A stretch of 64,000 nucleotides of DNA from NCBI GenBank assembly GCA_029222685.1, contig JARHVB010000086.1:124001-188000 (forward strand). Direction: 5' to 3'. Below are positions 44,068 through 52,670 of this stretch, piece after piece. This DNA is from Terripilifer ovatus (GTDB lineage: Bacteria > Pseudomonadota > Alphaproteobacteria > Rhizobiales > Beijerinckiaceae). The translations under genes were made by a program, and so were the position numbers. Position 1 is the stretch's first letter. Every line of letters begins with the position of its first letter. Below the pieces are notes generated by a model. The model saw nothing but the letters and a program-made list of their open reading frames with translations, searched no databases and was not told the origin of the DNA.

Positions 44068-44892
44068 TTAGACGCACGTTTTGCCCCCGCCGGCCTTCGC
44101 GAGCCGCGCAATGGCCGCATCGCGCTGCACCTGCCATGGGGGCCGCCAACCGGAGCCCTGAGCGATCTGGGAAGGGTGAGAGGGGTGCAGGCCATATCTA
44201 GCCGCCTTGAGTCCCCGCACTGTCTCCATCGCCTCCCTAGACGCCTCCAGGCACCGCTCATCGATTTCCCGTCCGATAGCCCGCAGCACCTGCCCGGAGG
44301 ATCGGGGGTACGCATGCAGCGAGAGCGGCACGGTGCTTCCATCTGACTGGGGGAAGTCCCAATGCCGGTGGGTGCCGCTAGCCAGCCGGTGTGCTGCCTT
44401 GGCAACCTGGACCAACCGGTACTCCTTGTCTCCGCGTGGCGCTCCGGCGTCATCTTCAATGAGCGCCGCGCATGCTATGTGGATCGCCAGCAGCCTCTCA
44501 GGTCTGATGCCGGCGTCACGCAACCGAGCGAACGCGATCTGTGCCCGCCGCGCCGCCCCAAGCCGCTTAATGTCCATCGCCGGGACGACCGGTCCGGCCC
44601 CCTCTAGCAGATGCCCAAGGCCCGCTAAGGCTATGGCCACCGACGAGAGGTTGCGGTGCTCGGTGATCCATTTAGCCGCCGTTGCGATGTACGGCCGAAG
44701 CTCCGCAGCGGGGAGACTTGGAGCCCACGCGGAGCCGTGCCGGGCCTTATGTGCGACACAGCGCTTGCAAAGGGTTTGGGCCAAGCCGTTACCTGCCGCT
44801 GCCATGCTGGAGCGTCCGCAGTAAGGCGTGGAGCATACAGGTGCGCCCTCCAGATGCCGGAGGCGGTCCTTTATGCCGGTATGGCTATTCAA
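44068..44892 (-). CDS. Zinc-ribbon protein of unknown function
   Basis: A 274-residue protein. Near the N-terminus CSTPYCGRSS...TLCKRC (C-x4-C-x16-C-x2-C) is a likely zinc site. The rest is helical and rich in Ala, Arg and His, suggesting nucleic acid binding. It begins with TTG that overlaps the stop of the RNase-H-like gene (TTGA), so it is translationally coupled. It ends 14 bases before the polymerase-like gene. I do not recognise the family. Confidence 0.65.
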   Translation of the reverse strand: MNSHTGIKDRLRHLEGAPVCSTPYCGRSSMAAAGNGLAQTLCKRCVAHKARHGSAWAPSLPAAELRPYIATAAKWITEHRNLSSVAIALAGLGHLLEGAGPVVPAMDIKRLGAARRAQIAFARLRDAGIRPERLLAIHIACAALIEDDAGAPRGDKEYRLVQVAKAAHRLASGTHRHWDFPQSDGSTVPLSLHAYPRSSGQVLRAIGREIDERCLEASREAMETVRGLKAARYGLHPSHPSQIAQGSGWRPPWQVQRDAAIARLAKAGGGKTCV

Positions 44893-45383
44893 GCCTTTGA
44901 CGCCTTGCGCAAGGTCTTCTTCAACTCCTTGATTATCTCGTTGTCGCGAGACGTCAGGGCCGGCCGGGCGGTGATCGCCAGGTTGCGCTCCATAATTTCC
45001 GCTCGGATGTCGTCCCAGATGTCCGCATTAGCCAGGTGCTCGCCATTCTCTCGTCTCCAAAGCTCGCCTGCTTTTAGTCTGCAACAGCGGTTCAACACGT
45101 CGCGGACGTATTCTACTGACGTGAGAACGGTGACGGGGGAGCCTGGAGCTACGGATGCAATCGACCTGTAGAGCCCGCGAAGGGGAGATTCGCTCGGATC
45201 ACGGGCCGTCATCAGCTCGATGCCAACAACATGCCCTTCTGGTTTGCCCTCAGGCTCAATGCGCCATATACATGAATTTCCGCTGGCGACTACCCACGCG
45301 CGATAAGGCCCGGCTTCGGTAAAGACCGGCTCTTGCTTGGGGCGGTCCCAGCAAATCGGGGGGAACGCAGTCTGTTTCGGCAT
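44889..45383 (-). CDS. RNase H-fold protein with degenerate active site
   Basis: A 164-residue protein that lines up with RNase HI by eye: an early strand PYRAWVVASGNSCIWRI, then VGIELMTAR with the Glu equivalent, LRGLYRSI, VTVLTSVEYVRDVLNR where RNase HI has a TDSxYV motif, a helix after ELWRRENGEHLANADIWDDI, and a C-terminal SRDNEIIKELKK. The first Asp and the TDS Asp are replaced, so catalysis by the usual two-metal mechanism looks lost. It is the first gene of the operon with the zinc-ribbon and polymerase-like genes. The ATG at 45383 is preferred to an extension to 45431. Confidence 0.5.
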   Translation of the reverse strand: MPKQTAFPPICWDRPKQEPVFTEAGPYRAWVVASGNSCIWRIEPEGKPEGHVVGIELMTARDPSESPLRGLYRSIASVAPGSPVTVLTSVEYVRDVLNRCCRLKAGELWRRENGEHLANADIWDDIRAEIMERNLAITARPALTSRDNEIIKELKKTLRKASKA

Positions 45384-45519
45384 GCGAATTAATGTCCTTC
45401 TGCAACCAATCAATCGGGGTGTGAGACGCAACCGCGCGGGGAGGAGGAGGGGTTCTGTCCCGCATGTGCGCCATTGCGTCTCTGCTCTTCGTTAGTGTTC
45501 TATTTGGCCCGAGTAGGGT

Positions 45520-48500
45520 TCATCTGAGAATTCTGCCTACCAGCACCCGCCCCGGCGCTAAGTAGTCATGCAGCCCCACGTCCTGCGTGTAATCCCGGGG
45601 CGGGAAGGACGCAGCGAGGGGCATAGCTGGCCACTTTTGCTCTTGATAGTAGGCCGGCCTATTGGTCGCCTCGCGGAAGTTGCTGTAGTTCACACCAGCG
45701 CCCGTGTTAAGGATCACGTCGCCAATTTTCGGACCAGTTCCGCTGATATGGACCTTGATGGTGGACCCATATGTCGTGTTGGTGAAGGTCACGTCCTGGT
45801 CGATTGCGCGAGTGTCATCAGCACCCGCGAGGGTGGCCCCGCCGATCGCTAGGTTGGCTCCCGACTTGGCCAGCGTGATGCCGTTGCCGGCGGTGCCGAT
45901 GGCCCTTGCATACAGACGCAAGATGGTCGCCGTCGTCGTGGCCTCTGCCCTGACGGTGGTGTGCGCCAGAACCCCTGTCGTATAATACGAAGTCCCGTAA
46001 GGGTCTGTCGCATTGACGGCCTTCAAGAGGTTCGCCGCGCTGATGGCCGAAGTGCTGCCGATCTGAACATGCCCCGCCGCACTGGGCGTGTTCTTGAAGG
46101 TGTAGACCGTGCCGCCAATCGTGTAGGTGTCGCCGTCCGCAGGCTGGCCGTTGAGCGTTGCCGTCTGCACCGCATGGCTCTCGAATATTAACCCATTGGT
46201 GAGCACACCGACCCCGTTGAGGCCGTCGAGGTGATACTGCCCAGGCATCATCGGGTTGACGCCGCCAACGTCCACCGCGAGGGGCCGGTTCACGGGTATG
46301 AGGATGAACCCGGCGTTGCCACCAGACCCAATGGAGGCGGCACCCATCTTCGTGGCACCCGCCATGGTTCCCTCAAAGAACTCACGCCGGAAGCGGTCGC
46401 CGATGTACTCGCCAAGGTGCCTCTGGGCGCTGTAGGTGAAGTGGATACCTCGGCCCGCAACATTGGATGTCACCCCGAGGTGGATGTGGCGGAAGCTGGT
46501 CGTGTCCTTGTCTGCTTCGAGACGGACGAACTGATCGTCTCTGAAGTAGTTTGTGTCGGAGTTGTAGGAGTTGCTGCCGGCCGTCCCGCTATACATGATG
46601 GACTTGGACGCGGTGATGGGTGCCTCGCCGCGCCAGTCGATGATCTTGTTGATGCGGTTGGCCACCACGTTCTTCAGGTTGCTCTCGCGGATAGGGCCGT
46701 AGGCGGGATTGTTTGCCACGATGTAGCTGGAGGTCTCCCCTTGGAAGTCTGCAACAAGGCCAGGGCGCAGCTCCACACCGCGCTTGCGGCACCGCCTCAG
46801 GACATTCAGAACAGCTCGCATGCCGAGCGTCAGGGGCTGCGTGACGGTTGCTGACGGATCGAGGAGAGTGAGGAGGAACTGATTGGCGTCCTCCGTCATG
46901 AGCTGCTCTTCGGAATAGCCGCCGAAGGTCACGCCCACAAAATAAAAGTGGTGGTTTGGAGCGGCACGGCTCTTGAGGATTTGCCGCATCACGCCCCACT
47001 CAATGGTCTCCTTACCTGCGCCACTCATCGTGCGGCTCCCCAGGCTGTTGTAGGAGCCGTAGACGTTAGGCGAGCACCGAAGAGCGCCAATGCGGTTGGA
47101 GTTGGTGAGGCTCTCGATGCCGAACGCATTTGGTACACGCTCCTGACTCATGAAGCCGGAGACCCTGTTGTCGCTGTTGGTGATCCCGGAGAGGCCAAAG
47201 CCCCAATTGGTGCCGGGATCAGGGTTCGATGGCGTTGTGCTCGCATCATTGGTCCCGCTGAAGCGGCTCTGGTCCATGATGAACAGGAGGTAGGCGATTG
47301 GCGTCCAGTTGCGAACGGGCGTTCCGTAGAGGGCGGCCAGGGCGTCACTCACGGCCCTGCGTCGGGGATACCCAAGGCCATTGGTGATGCTGATCGCCCG
47401 CATTTCAAAGCAGCACCCGTTAACGGCGATCTTCTCATAGCCAAGCGTAGTGTTATCGGTCGCCCCGTTGAGCAGGAAGCGGTTGGGGGTGAAATTGCTG
47501 TCGCCGAGATGGCTGTCCCAAAACTCCTCGCCGTTGACGTAGAGGACCATGCCATCTTCGTCTTTTTCGATGGTAATGTGCACCGGGTTTTGAATGACCC
47601 TGGCCAAAATGTCTCCGTCCGTATTGCCCCATGTGGTTGCTGCTACCTGGGTCGTGCCGTCATACCAGTAGGCCAGTATTTGCCCGCGCATGTTGACGTA
47701 GAACATGGCGTACTTGGTGGCTGGGCTCGCGGTGTCGAAGAAGGTGACGAAGCGGTTGCTGTACTTGATCCAATTGTTCTGTGCACCGAAGACGTAATAG
47801 CCCTTCGTGAAAGAGGTGTCCTGGCCGCCGATGTTGTTCACGCAATCATCCGGGACTGGATCGTAGCCAACGCCGCCTGAAGGGTTCGTGCCGAAGTTCG
47901 CATAGACCACATCGCCAACCGTGCGGTTGGGCTTATCGCCATCCATGCTGGCCTGGTCGCTGTACGTCGCCGCGAGAGCCGGGTGTGTCGCGATGTAGTC
48001 CATCGACCAGTTGCCCATCAGGGAGGACATAACGCCTACCCGGTTGCCGGAGGTTCCCGTGGTCCCATCTGTGGCCACTAGGCCCGTCTGCACGTGGAAC
48101 TTGATGCCCGTGGACGTGACGACCGGACGCCGCGCTCCGCCAGTCCCGCCCAAGGCGGTGCCATCATACGGGACAGCGGCCTGCCCAAACGCGAGGCCGG
48201 TCCTCGGGAGCAGAGCCTGGATGGTGTCAATCTCACTAAGGGTGGTCCCGCTGCGCCAAGTCTTCACGCCATCCTTGGTGAGAAGCAGGGAGATAGCACT
48301 CTCGCTGCCGGCCGCATCAATGATGGCGTTGCGGATCACCTGGCGACGCTGAGACTCGGCGTCCACGATGCTGCCACGGTAGGTGGCGACTGGCCCTGCC
48401 GTCACCTCATATTCATCGTAGAGGTACCCGGGATTGACGCTGGGGGAGACGTAGAAGAATTCGCCTACCAGCTTGTTGGTCTGCCGCGTGGTCGTGAAGG

Positions 48501-49482
48501 TGAACCCTGTGAGGCCAGCAATGCCTGTAAGGGTCGCCGCATTCGGGTCTGACGTGTATCCATAGCCAGGGAAGCGAACGCCAAGGATAGCCGTGACAGC
48601 GCCACCGGCCACGCGAACGCGAAGCACGGCCCCGGTTCCACCGCCGTTGGTGATCGGGATGTCGTAGTCGCCGGGTGTAGTCGCCCCGCTGCCGCCATTG
48701 GTGATCGTGGCGGAAGCGACGCCCTGGGATAGAGCCGCCGCTGCCGTAGGGAAGAAGCGAGCGAGCGCGGCATCAAGCACCCTCTGGGTTTGCGTGTCAC
48801 CAGCCGCCATCACAACAGACTTGGACGTAGACTCTTGTGTCTGCACAGCGGCAACTGAAGCAGCCTGTTGTGTGGTCAGGGCAGAGAGTGCCGACGTGAG
48901 GGCGCCGCTGAGGGCCGTCAGGTTGTTGGTGCCCGCCGTGTTGACAGTGGCAGTAGCAGCGTCCCTCGCAGCGTTGATGGCTGTGATAGCGCTGGATTGC
49001 GCAGTGGAGATCGCCGTGGTGGCGGTGCTGCTCGCCGTGCCAATGTCCGTCAACGCGCTTGACCGTGCGGCAGCGATTGCATTGGTGGCCGCCGTCTGCG
49101 CATTGGTGATATCCTCAATGGCCTGAGCCACCAAGCCCGCCACCACGTCACTCACGTTGTTGCTGAAGTCCAGCGCTTCTTGCACCGCATACAGCAACTG
49201 CAAGACCACCTTATTGAGGTCTGCGGGGTCCAGGTTGGCCAGCCTGAAGGTAGCCAGCGCCTGGGCCACCGGAGTGATGCGCTGCCTGCGGATGGTTTTC
49301 CCGGTGTAGTCTGCGGCTACTCCGGGCAACTCCACCATGCTGGAGCTGGGGAAGGTGAACCCCGTAATCTCCACTCCTTCAACGAACACATGGATGTCTG
49401 CCTGAGCGAGGTACGGACCCGGCAGGGAGAAGACCTTGGTAAGCCCGCTCCCTACGCTCTCCGCGATTGCGTAGTATGACAT
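45520..49482 (-). CDS. Phage tail fibre/tailspike with SGNH-esterase-like domain
   Basis: A 1,320-residue protein. Residues 1-75 resemble the T7-type tail fibre anchor (SGLTKVFSLPGPYLAQADIHVFV ... RRQRITP). Residues ~110-230 form an Ala/Thr/Ser-rich coiled coil. GG-rich strands follow, then a lectin-like part with HITIEKDEDGMVLYVNGEEF. About residues 740-1080 carry sialate-O-acetylesterase/SGNH marks: LLFIMDQSRFSG, ADFQGETSS, and a closing block with GIHFTYSAQRHLGEY. The C-terminal part has the phage module DGDTYTIGGTVYTFK...TAGNGI. It probably binds and deacetylates surface glycans. No other virion gene is nearby. Confidence 0.82.
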   Translation of the reverse strand: MSYYAIAESVGSGLTKVFSLPGPYLAQADIHVFVEGVEITGFTFPSSSMVELPGVAADYTGKTIRRQRITPVAQALATFRLANLDPADLNKVVLQLLYAVQEALDFSNNVSDVVAGLVAQAIEDITNAQTAATNAIAAARSSALTDIGTASSTATTAISTAQSSAITAINAARDAATATVNTAGTNNLTALSGALTSALSALTTQQAASVAAVQTQESTSKSVVMAAGDTQTQRVLDAALARFFPTAAAALSQGVASATITNGGSGATTPGDYDIPITNGGGTGAVLRVRVAGGAVTAILGVRFPGYGYTSDPNAATLTGIAGLTGFTFTTTRQTNKLVGEFFYVSPSVNPGYLYDEYEVTAGPVATYRGSIVDAESQRRQVIRNAIIDAAGSESAISLLLTKDGVKTWRSGTTLSEIDTIQALLPRTGLAFGQAAVPYDGTALGGTGGARRPVVTSTGIKFHVQTGLVATDGTTGTSGNRVGVMSSLMGNWSMDYIATHPALAATYSDQASMDGDKPNRTVGDVVYANFGTNPSGGVGYDPVPDDCVNNIGGQDTSFTKGYYVFGAQNNWIKYSNRFVTFFDTASPATKYAMFYVNMRGQILAYWYDGTTQVAATTWGNTDGDILARVIQNPVHITIEKDEDGMVLYVNGEEFWDSHLGDSNFTPNRFLLNGATDNTTLGYEKIAVNGCCFEMRAISITNGLGYPRRRAVSDALAALYGTPVRNWTPIAYLLFIMDQSRFSGTNDASTTPSNPDPGTNWGFGLSGITNSDNRVSGFMSQERVPNAFGIESLTNSNRIGALRCSPNVYGSYNSLGSRTMSGAGKETIEWGVMRQILKSRAAPNHHFYFVGVTFGGYSEEQLMTEDANQFLLTLLDPSATVTQPLTLGMRAVLNVLRRCRKRGVELRPGLVADFQGETSSYIVANNPAYGPIRESNLKNVVANRINKIIDWRGEAPITASKSIMYSGTAGSNSYNSDTNYFRDDQFVRLEADKDTTSFRHIHLGVTSNVAGRGIHFTYSAQRHLGEYIGDRFRREFFEGTMAGATKMGAASIGSGGNAGFILIPVNRPLAVDVGGVNPMMPGQYHLDGLNGVGVLTNGLIFESHAVQTATLNGQPADGDTYTIGGTVYTFKNTPSAAGHVQIGSTSAISAANLLKAVNATDPYGTSYYTTGVLAHTTVRAEATTTATILRLYARAIGTAGNGITLAKSGANLAIGGATLAGADDTRAIDQDVTFTNTTYGSTIKVHISGTGPKIGDVILNTGAGVNYSNFREATNRPAYYQEQKWPAMPLAASFPPRDYTQDVGLHDYLAPGRVLVGRILR

Positions 49483-49862
49483 TGCTTGTCCTTCTGAACT
49501 TGGAGCGCTGCCATTCGTGCTGGCGGGCGCTCCGCAAGGCGTGTGTAATGATGGTGATGGTGCTGCGGGCCGGCACTTATGCTCGGCGAGGCGGGTTTTC
49601 CGCGAGGGCAGCGAGCGGGAGATTGCCCCTATTCTCCGGCTACAAAGGTTGGCCCAAAGAATTTCGATTCAGAGGGACGAGCGGCTCACCGTTAGGGGAC
49701 AGCAAGCTTGTAATATCGGATAGGGTCCGTCTGCTGCACTTGCAAGAGACGTTACGTCAAATCGTTAGCTGAGGACATGGGAGTTTAGCGCGATCAGATA
49801 TTTACATCCGGAGGGGACGACAAAATATTTTGAGGGCGGCATCTTCGCCCGCCAAGGCGCGA
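49483..49862. other. Intergenic region upstream of the tail fibre gene
   Basis: This 380-base region should carry the promoter of the leftward tail fibre gene. I see no convincing -35/-10 pair or hairpin terminator for the small gene ending at 49863. Reading frames on the plus strand here look like shadows. Confidence 0.4.
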
Positions 49863-50075
49863 TCACCGAGCCGGCCCCCAAGGACTGCAAACGGCCCGCC
49901 CGGTGATCCCGCTAGACTGGCAAAAGGACACATCACCATTCACAACGTTTAGCCGCCAAGCAACTTGCCCGAATGACGCCACCGCGTACCTTTCCGTTCC
50001 AGGCCTGCTTGCTAGGTAACCCAAGGCGAATGCACCAACTGCTAGTAGCACTGTTATCGCGGTCTGCTTCGTCAT
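49863..50075 (-). CDS. Small exported/membrane protein, paralogue of 52667-53026
   Basis: A 70-residue protein that starts MTKQTAITVLLAVGAFALGYLASRP, a signal peptide or membrane anchor, and continues with ERYAVASFGQVAWRLNVVNGDVSFC. It aligns over its whole length with the first ~65 residues of the protein at 52667 (shared ERYxVxSFGQxAWRxNV and GxVSxC), including two Cys. The conservation between copies supports it as a real gene. It is the last of a short leftward gene series. Function unknown. Confidence 0.72.
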   Translation of the reverse strand: MTKQTAITVLLAVGAFALGYLASRPGTERYAVASFGQVAWRLNVVNGDVSFCQSSGITGRAVCSPWGPAR

Positions 50076-50080
50076 CTAAT

Positions 50081-50287
50081 TTAGCCCTCCGTTGTGAATG
50101 CAAGAGTTGCCGTTCCTTGAGCCGCATCCATGCGCAGACGATACCAGCGCCCTTTCGCGTTCCGCCCAATCAACCGCTGCCGCCACCCTTGGCCCTCGTT
50201 CGGCCTAGGCGCTGGCACGGCGACGAGCGGCCCCATGGTGCCCGCCCCTGAAAGCCATGCGGACAGTCTCGCCTTGGCGCAGACCAC
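50081..50287 (-). CDS. Small hypothetical protein
   Basis: A frame of up to 68 residues ending in KGRWYRLRMDAAQGTATLAFTTEG, 5 bases before the small exported protein gene. An inner ATG at 50236 gives 51 residues and a smaller overlap with the 191-residue frame. I recognise no family. The tight spacing to a conserved small gene is the main support. Confidence 0.45.
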   Translation of the reverse strand: MVCAKARLSAWLSGAGTMGPLVAVPAPRPNEGQGWRQRLIGRNAKGRWYRLRMDAAQGTATLAFTTEG

Positions 50288-50745
50288 CTTTCTTGGACCT
50301 CCCTGCCTCCGACGCTAACGTTCAAATGCCGAGGATTAGGCCTGACTTCGAACGCTTGTGTTGCGCGGATGATGTTGTTCAAGAGAGTTGCACCGACCCT
50401 GAAGCGCACCTCGGCGGGCCATGCTGGCTGATTAGACCCGTGGCGTTGGTGGTGTTCGACGGCCGCGCCGATTTGTCTCGCCAAGTTGCCCGCCGCATTG
50501 CGGCCATCTGCAATTCCATTCAACAGCAATCGGAGAGCGATCCCGGTGGCGGCAGATGCGTCACAAGACTTGATGTAGGGCAGCTCCACAGGCTTAGGAC
50601 CCCTACTCCGGGACCGCCGCCGCTGCCAATCCTGAAGGCTCTCCGTTGCGCGGGGGTGCCACCCATCCTCGCCACGTCTTTTATCTCCGCTCGCGGCGGC
50701 GAACGGCGTTTGGTGCGGTGTTGCTGCGGGCAGTGCTACCGACAT
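50170..50745 (-). CDS. Hypothetical protein
   Basis: A possible 191-residue protein, Arg-rich and basic at the N-terminus, with a central helical part (ALRLLLNGIADGRNAAGNLARQIGAAVEHHQ...LLNNIIRATQAFEVRPNPRHLNV). It follows the AlpA-like gene by 31 bases. Its end overlaps the 68-residue frame, and its last ~40 residues look out of frame, so a frameshift is possible. An opposing plus-strand frame of similar length (50257-50937) is less protein-like. The central helical part resembles mobilisation-type (MobC-like) relaxosome proteins, a weak resemblance. Confidence 0.45.
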   Translation of the reverse strand: MSVALPAATPHQTPFAAASGDKRRGEDGWHPRATESLQDWQRRRSRSRGPKPVELPYIKSCDASAATGIALRLLLNGIADGRNAAGNLARQIGAAVEHHQRHGSNQPAWPAEVRFRVGATLLNNIIRATQAFEVRPNPRHLNVSVGGREVQERWSAPRRDCPHGFQGRAPWGRSSPCQRLGRTRAKGGGSG

Positions 50746-50776
50746 AGAACGGGGCTTCCTTCTAGCTGGTCTGGCT

Positions 50777-51136
50777 TCAGTCGCTCTCTGGTGGTGATGA
50801 GCGCGGGACAGACGGATCATCGGGCCGCCCGGCTTCCTTTTGCCGTAGCTGCTTCTGGCCTTTTCGCTTGGCCCGCTCCAGTTTCTGCCGCTGGCGCTGT
50901 TCCGCATACCGCCGCGCCCCCTCAGCTACCGGGCTAACCCTTTGCTCCCTAGGCTGAGTGAGTGCTTCCTCTACCGAGGGCCAGTGCCAGCGAACGATCT
51001 GGCCACGGCTGATCTGCGGTTGCGGGATAAAGCCGGCGCGGAGCCAATCGTCGAAGGTCGAGACGCTGATTTCTAGCAGCGCCGCACACGTCTTGCGGCT
51101 AACGAATACTGGGACAACGGGCGGGCGCTGTGTCAT
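50777..51136 (-). CDS. AlpA/MerR-type helix-turn-helix protein, probable excisionase
   Basis: A 119-residue protein. Residues ~8-60 form a winged helix-turn-helix of the AlpA/excisionase class (FVSRKTCAALLEISVSTFDDWLRAGFIPQPQISRGQIVRW). The C-terminal half is a highly charged tail rich in Arg, Lys and Gln. Such small proteins guide excision by tyrosine integrases or act as regulators. It is divergent from the tyrosine integrase at 51522, which supports an int/xis pairing. Confidence 0.75.
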   Translation of the reverse strand: MTQRPPVVPVFVSRKTCAALLEISVSTFDDWLRAGFIPQPQISRGQIVRWHWPSVEEALTQPREQRVSPVAEGARRYAEQRQRQKLERAKRKGQKQLRQKEAGRPDDPSVPRSSPPESD

Positions 51137-51521
51137 GGGCGGGCATTTGCCTAGTTACTTACCGCCACGAGACCGAGGCAAACCATCCCCCCGGCCACCC
51201 GAATGAACCTCTTAGCCCATGCGCAGCGGCGCTTGGCTTCCCCATATGTGATGTCTGGGATGGATATGTATTCGCGACGGGCGATCATTGCGGGGCTCCT
51301 TCAAATACTGAGCGCAACTCCTCGCGGCCGAGCACCCGGATTGAATGCCTTGCCGCGAGGATTAGGGCTGCGCTGCCTTATTGGTCGAACTCCGGCAACG
51401 AGTCTAAGCCGCCGTGATTCGCTGTGGCAAGAGTCCTGCTGAAAATAATTTCGCGACGAGTTCTGCTACGGTCTGTATAGCGTGATTCCAACTTGGCACT
51501 GCGGCATAGAGGTTTTCGGCG
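51137..51521. promoter_or_regulatory. Divergent control region between excisionase-like and integrase genes
   Basis: This 385-base spacer must carry the promoters of the leftward AlpA-like series and the rightward integrase. It may also hold integrase arm sites, but I found no clear repeated core. Small reading frames on the plus strand here have no family character. Confidence 0.4.
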
Positions 51522-52670
51522 ATGAGCAAAAGACACGATACAAGAGGGTATGCAGACGCAAGGACTGCTAGCAGCCCATACGGCCGCCCGAGAGGCGTAT
51601 ACGAAGCCCTCACTATGAGCCTGCCTAAGGGCGTCTCATCTGTCCGCTCAAAGGGCAAGGCATACTGGTACCACCAGGACCGCAGAGGCCGCCCCGATGC
51701 AGGCCCCCGCACTGCCTTGGGAGAGTACGGCACACCGGAGTTCTGGGATACGCTCGCGAAGGTCACAGGCGCAGGACCCGCCAACCCTGCCCCGAGAGCC
51801 AACACCTTCAGCCACCTCATAAAGCACTACAAGGCTAACTGCCCGAAGTGGGGCGCATATAGGGAAAACACTAGGCGCTGCTATGAGACAGCCTTTGCGC
51901 ACATTGAGGAGGTGATGGGCGGCCTGGACCCTGCGGCCATTACCATCTACGACCTGCTAGTCTTCCAGTCGGCCTTCAAGGCGGCGGAGACCCCCACTAT
52001 GGGCAACATAGCGCTGTCCTTAGTTCGTTCATTGATGCAGTGGGCCATCAAGCAGGGCCTGCGCATGGACAACCCCGCGCGGGACGTGGAGCAATTGGAT
52101 ACCAACCCCGCCGGAGCCCGCCCTCTTAGTGAAGCCGCATGGAGGGCAATCACCAGCCCCGATGCACCCGAGGCCTTAAGGCGCTATGCGGTCTTAGCTA
52201 GGGCAATAGGCCAGCGCATCTCAGATGTCTTACCCATGGCACCCGGCCAGCGCGACGAGGAGGGCATACAGCTCACCATCACGAAGTTGCGGGACCAAGA
52301 GCATTGGTGTCCCTTGCGGCCAGAGGAGGCGGAGGAGATCGATAGCTGGGTCATCGAGCCCTGCGGCAAATACATCACCGATGGCTTGGGCATGCCCTAC
52401 GCCCAAAGCGCCTTCCGAAGGCTCTGGCGGCAATACGAGGAGACCGAAGCAGGGGCAGCGCTTCGAGGCTTCACACCGCATGACCTGAGGGCTACCAAGG
52501 TGTGCGACGAGCGTATTCGGGGGAGGCCGCACCAGCGGATCGCCGCAATGGTCGGCATGTCGCTCGCCATGGTCATGAAGTACAGCAAGCATATTGACCA
52601 GAGGTTGGCCGCGAGGGGAGCGCCGCTTGGGCAAGGCTGGGACGCATCACAAAAGGGGAAGATCGAATGA
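51522..52670 (+). CDS. Tyrosine site-specific integrase (second, internal)
   Basis: A 382-residue tyrosine recombinase. An N-terminal SAM-like core-binding region (TFSHLIKHYKANCPKW...) is followed by the catalytic domain with the first Arg in AIGQRISDVLPM, HDLRAT (His-x-x-Arg) and the nucleophile in MKYSKHID. AGAGG lies before the ATG at 51522, but many relatives start like the inner ATG at 51615 (MSLPKGVSSV). It is only distantly similar to the tRNA-proximal integrase, so the element may be composite. It overlaps the next small gene by ATGA. Confidence 0.88.
   Translation: MSKRHDTRGYADARTASSPYGRPRGVYEALTMSLPKGVSSVRSKGKAYWYHQDRRGRPDAGPRTALGEYGTPEFWDTLAKVTGAGPANPAPRANTFSHLIKHYKANCPKWGAYRENTRRCYETAFAHIEEVMGGLDPAAITIYDLLVFQSAFKAAETPTMGNIALSLVRSLMQWAIKQGLRMDNPARDVEQLDTNPAGARPLSEAAWRAITSPDAPEALRRYAVLARAIGQRISDVLPMAPGQRDEEGIQLTITKLRDQEHWCPLRPEEAEEIDSWVIEPCGKYITDGLGMPYAQSAFRRLWRQYEETEAGAALRGFTPHDLRATKVCDERIRGRPHQRIAAMVGMSLAMVMKYSKHIDQRLAARGAPLGQGWDASQKGKIE

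Noticed and set aside
50257..50937. 226-codon plus-strand frame in the island
   Set aside because: It opposes the AlpA-like gene and a more protein-like minus-strand frame; no family character.
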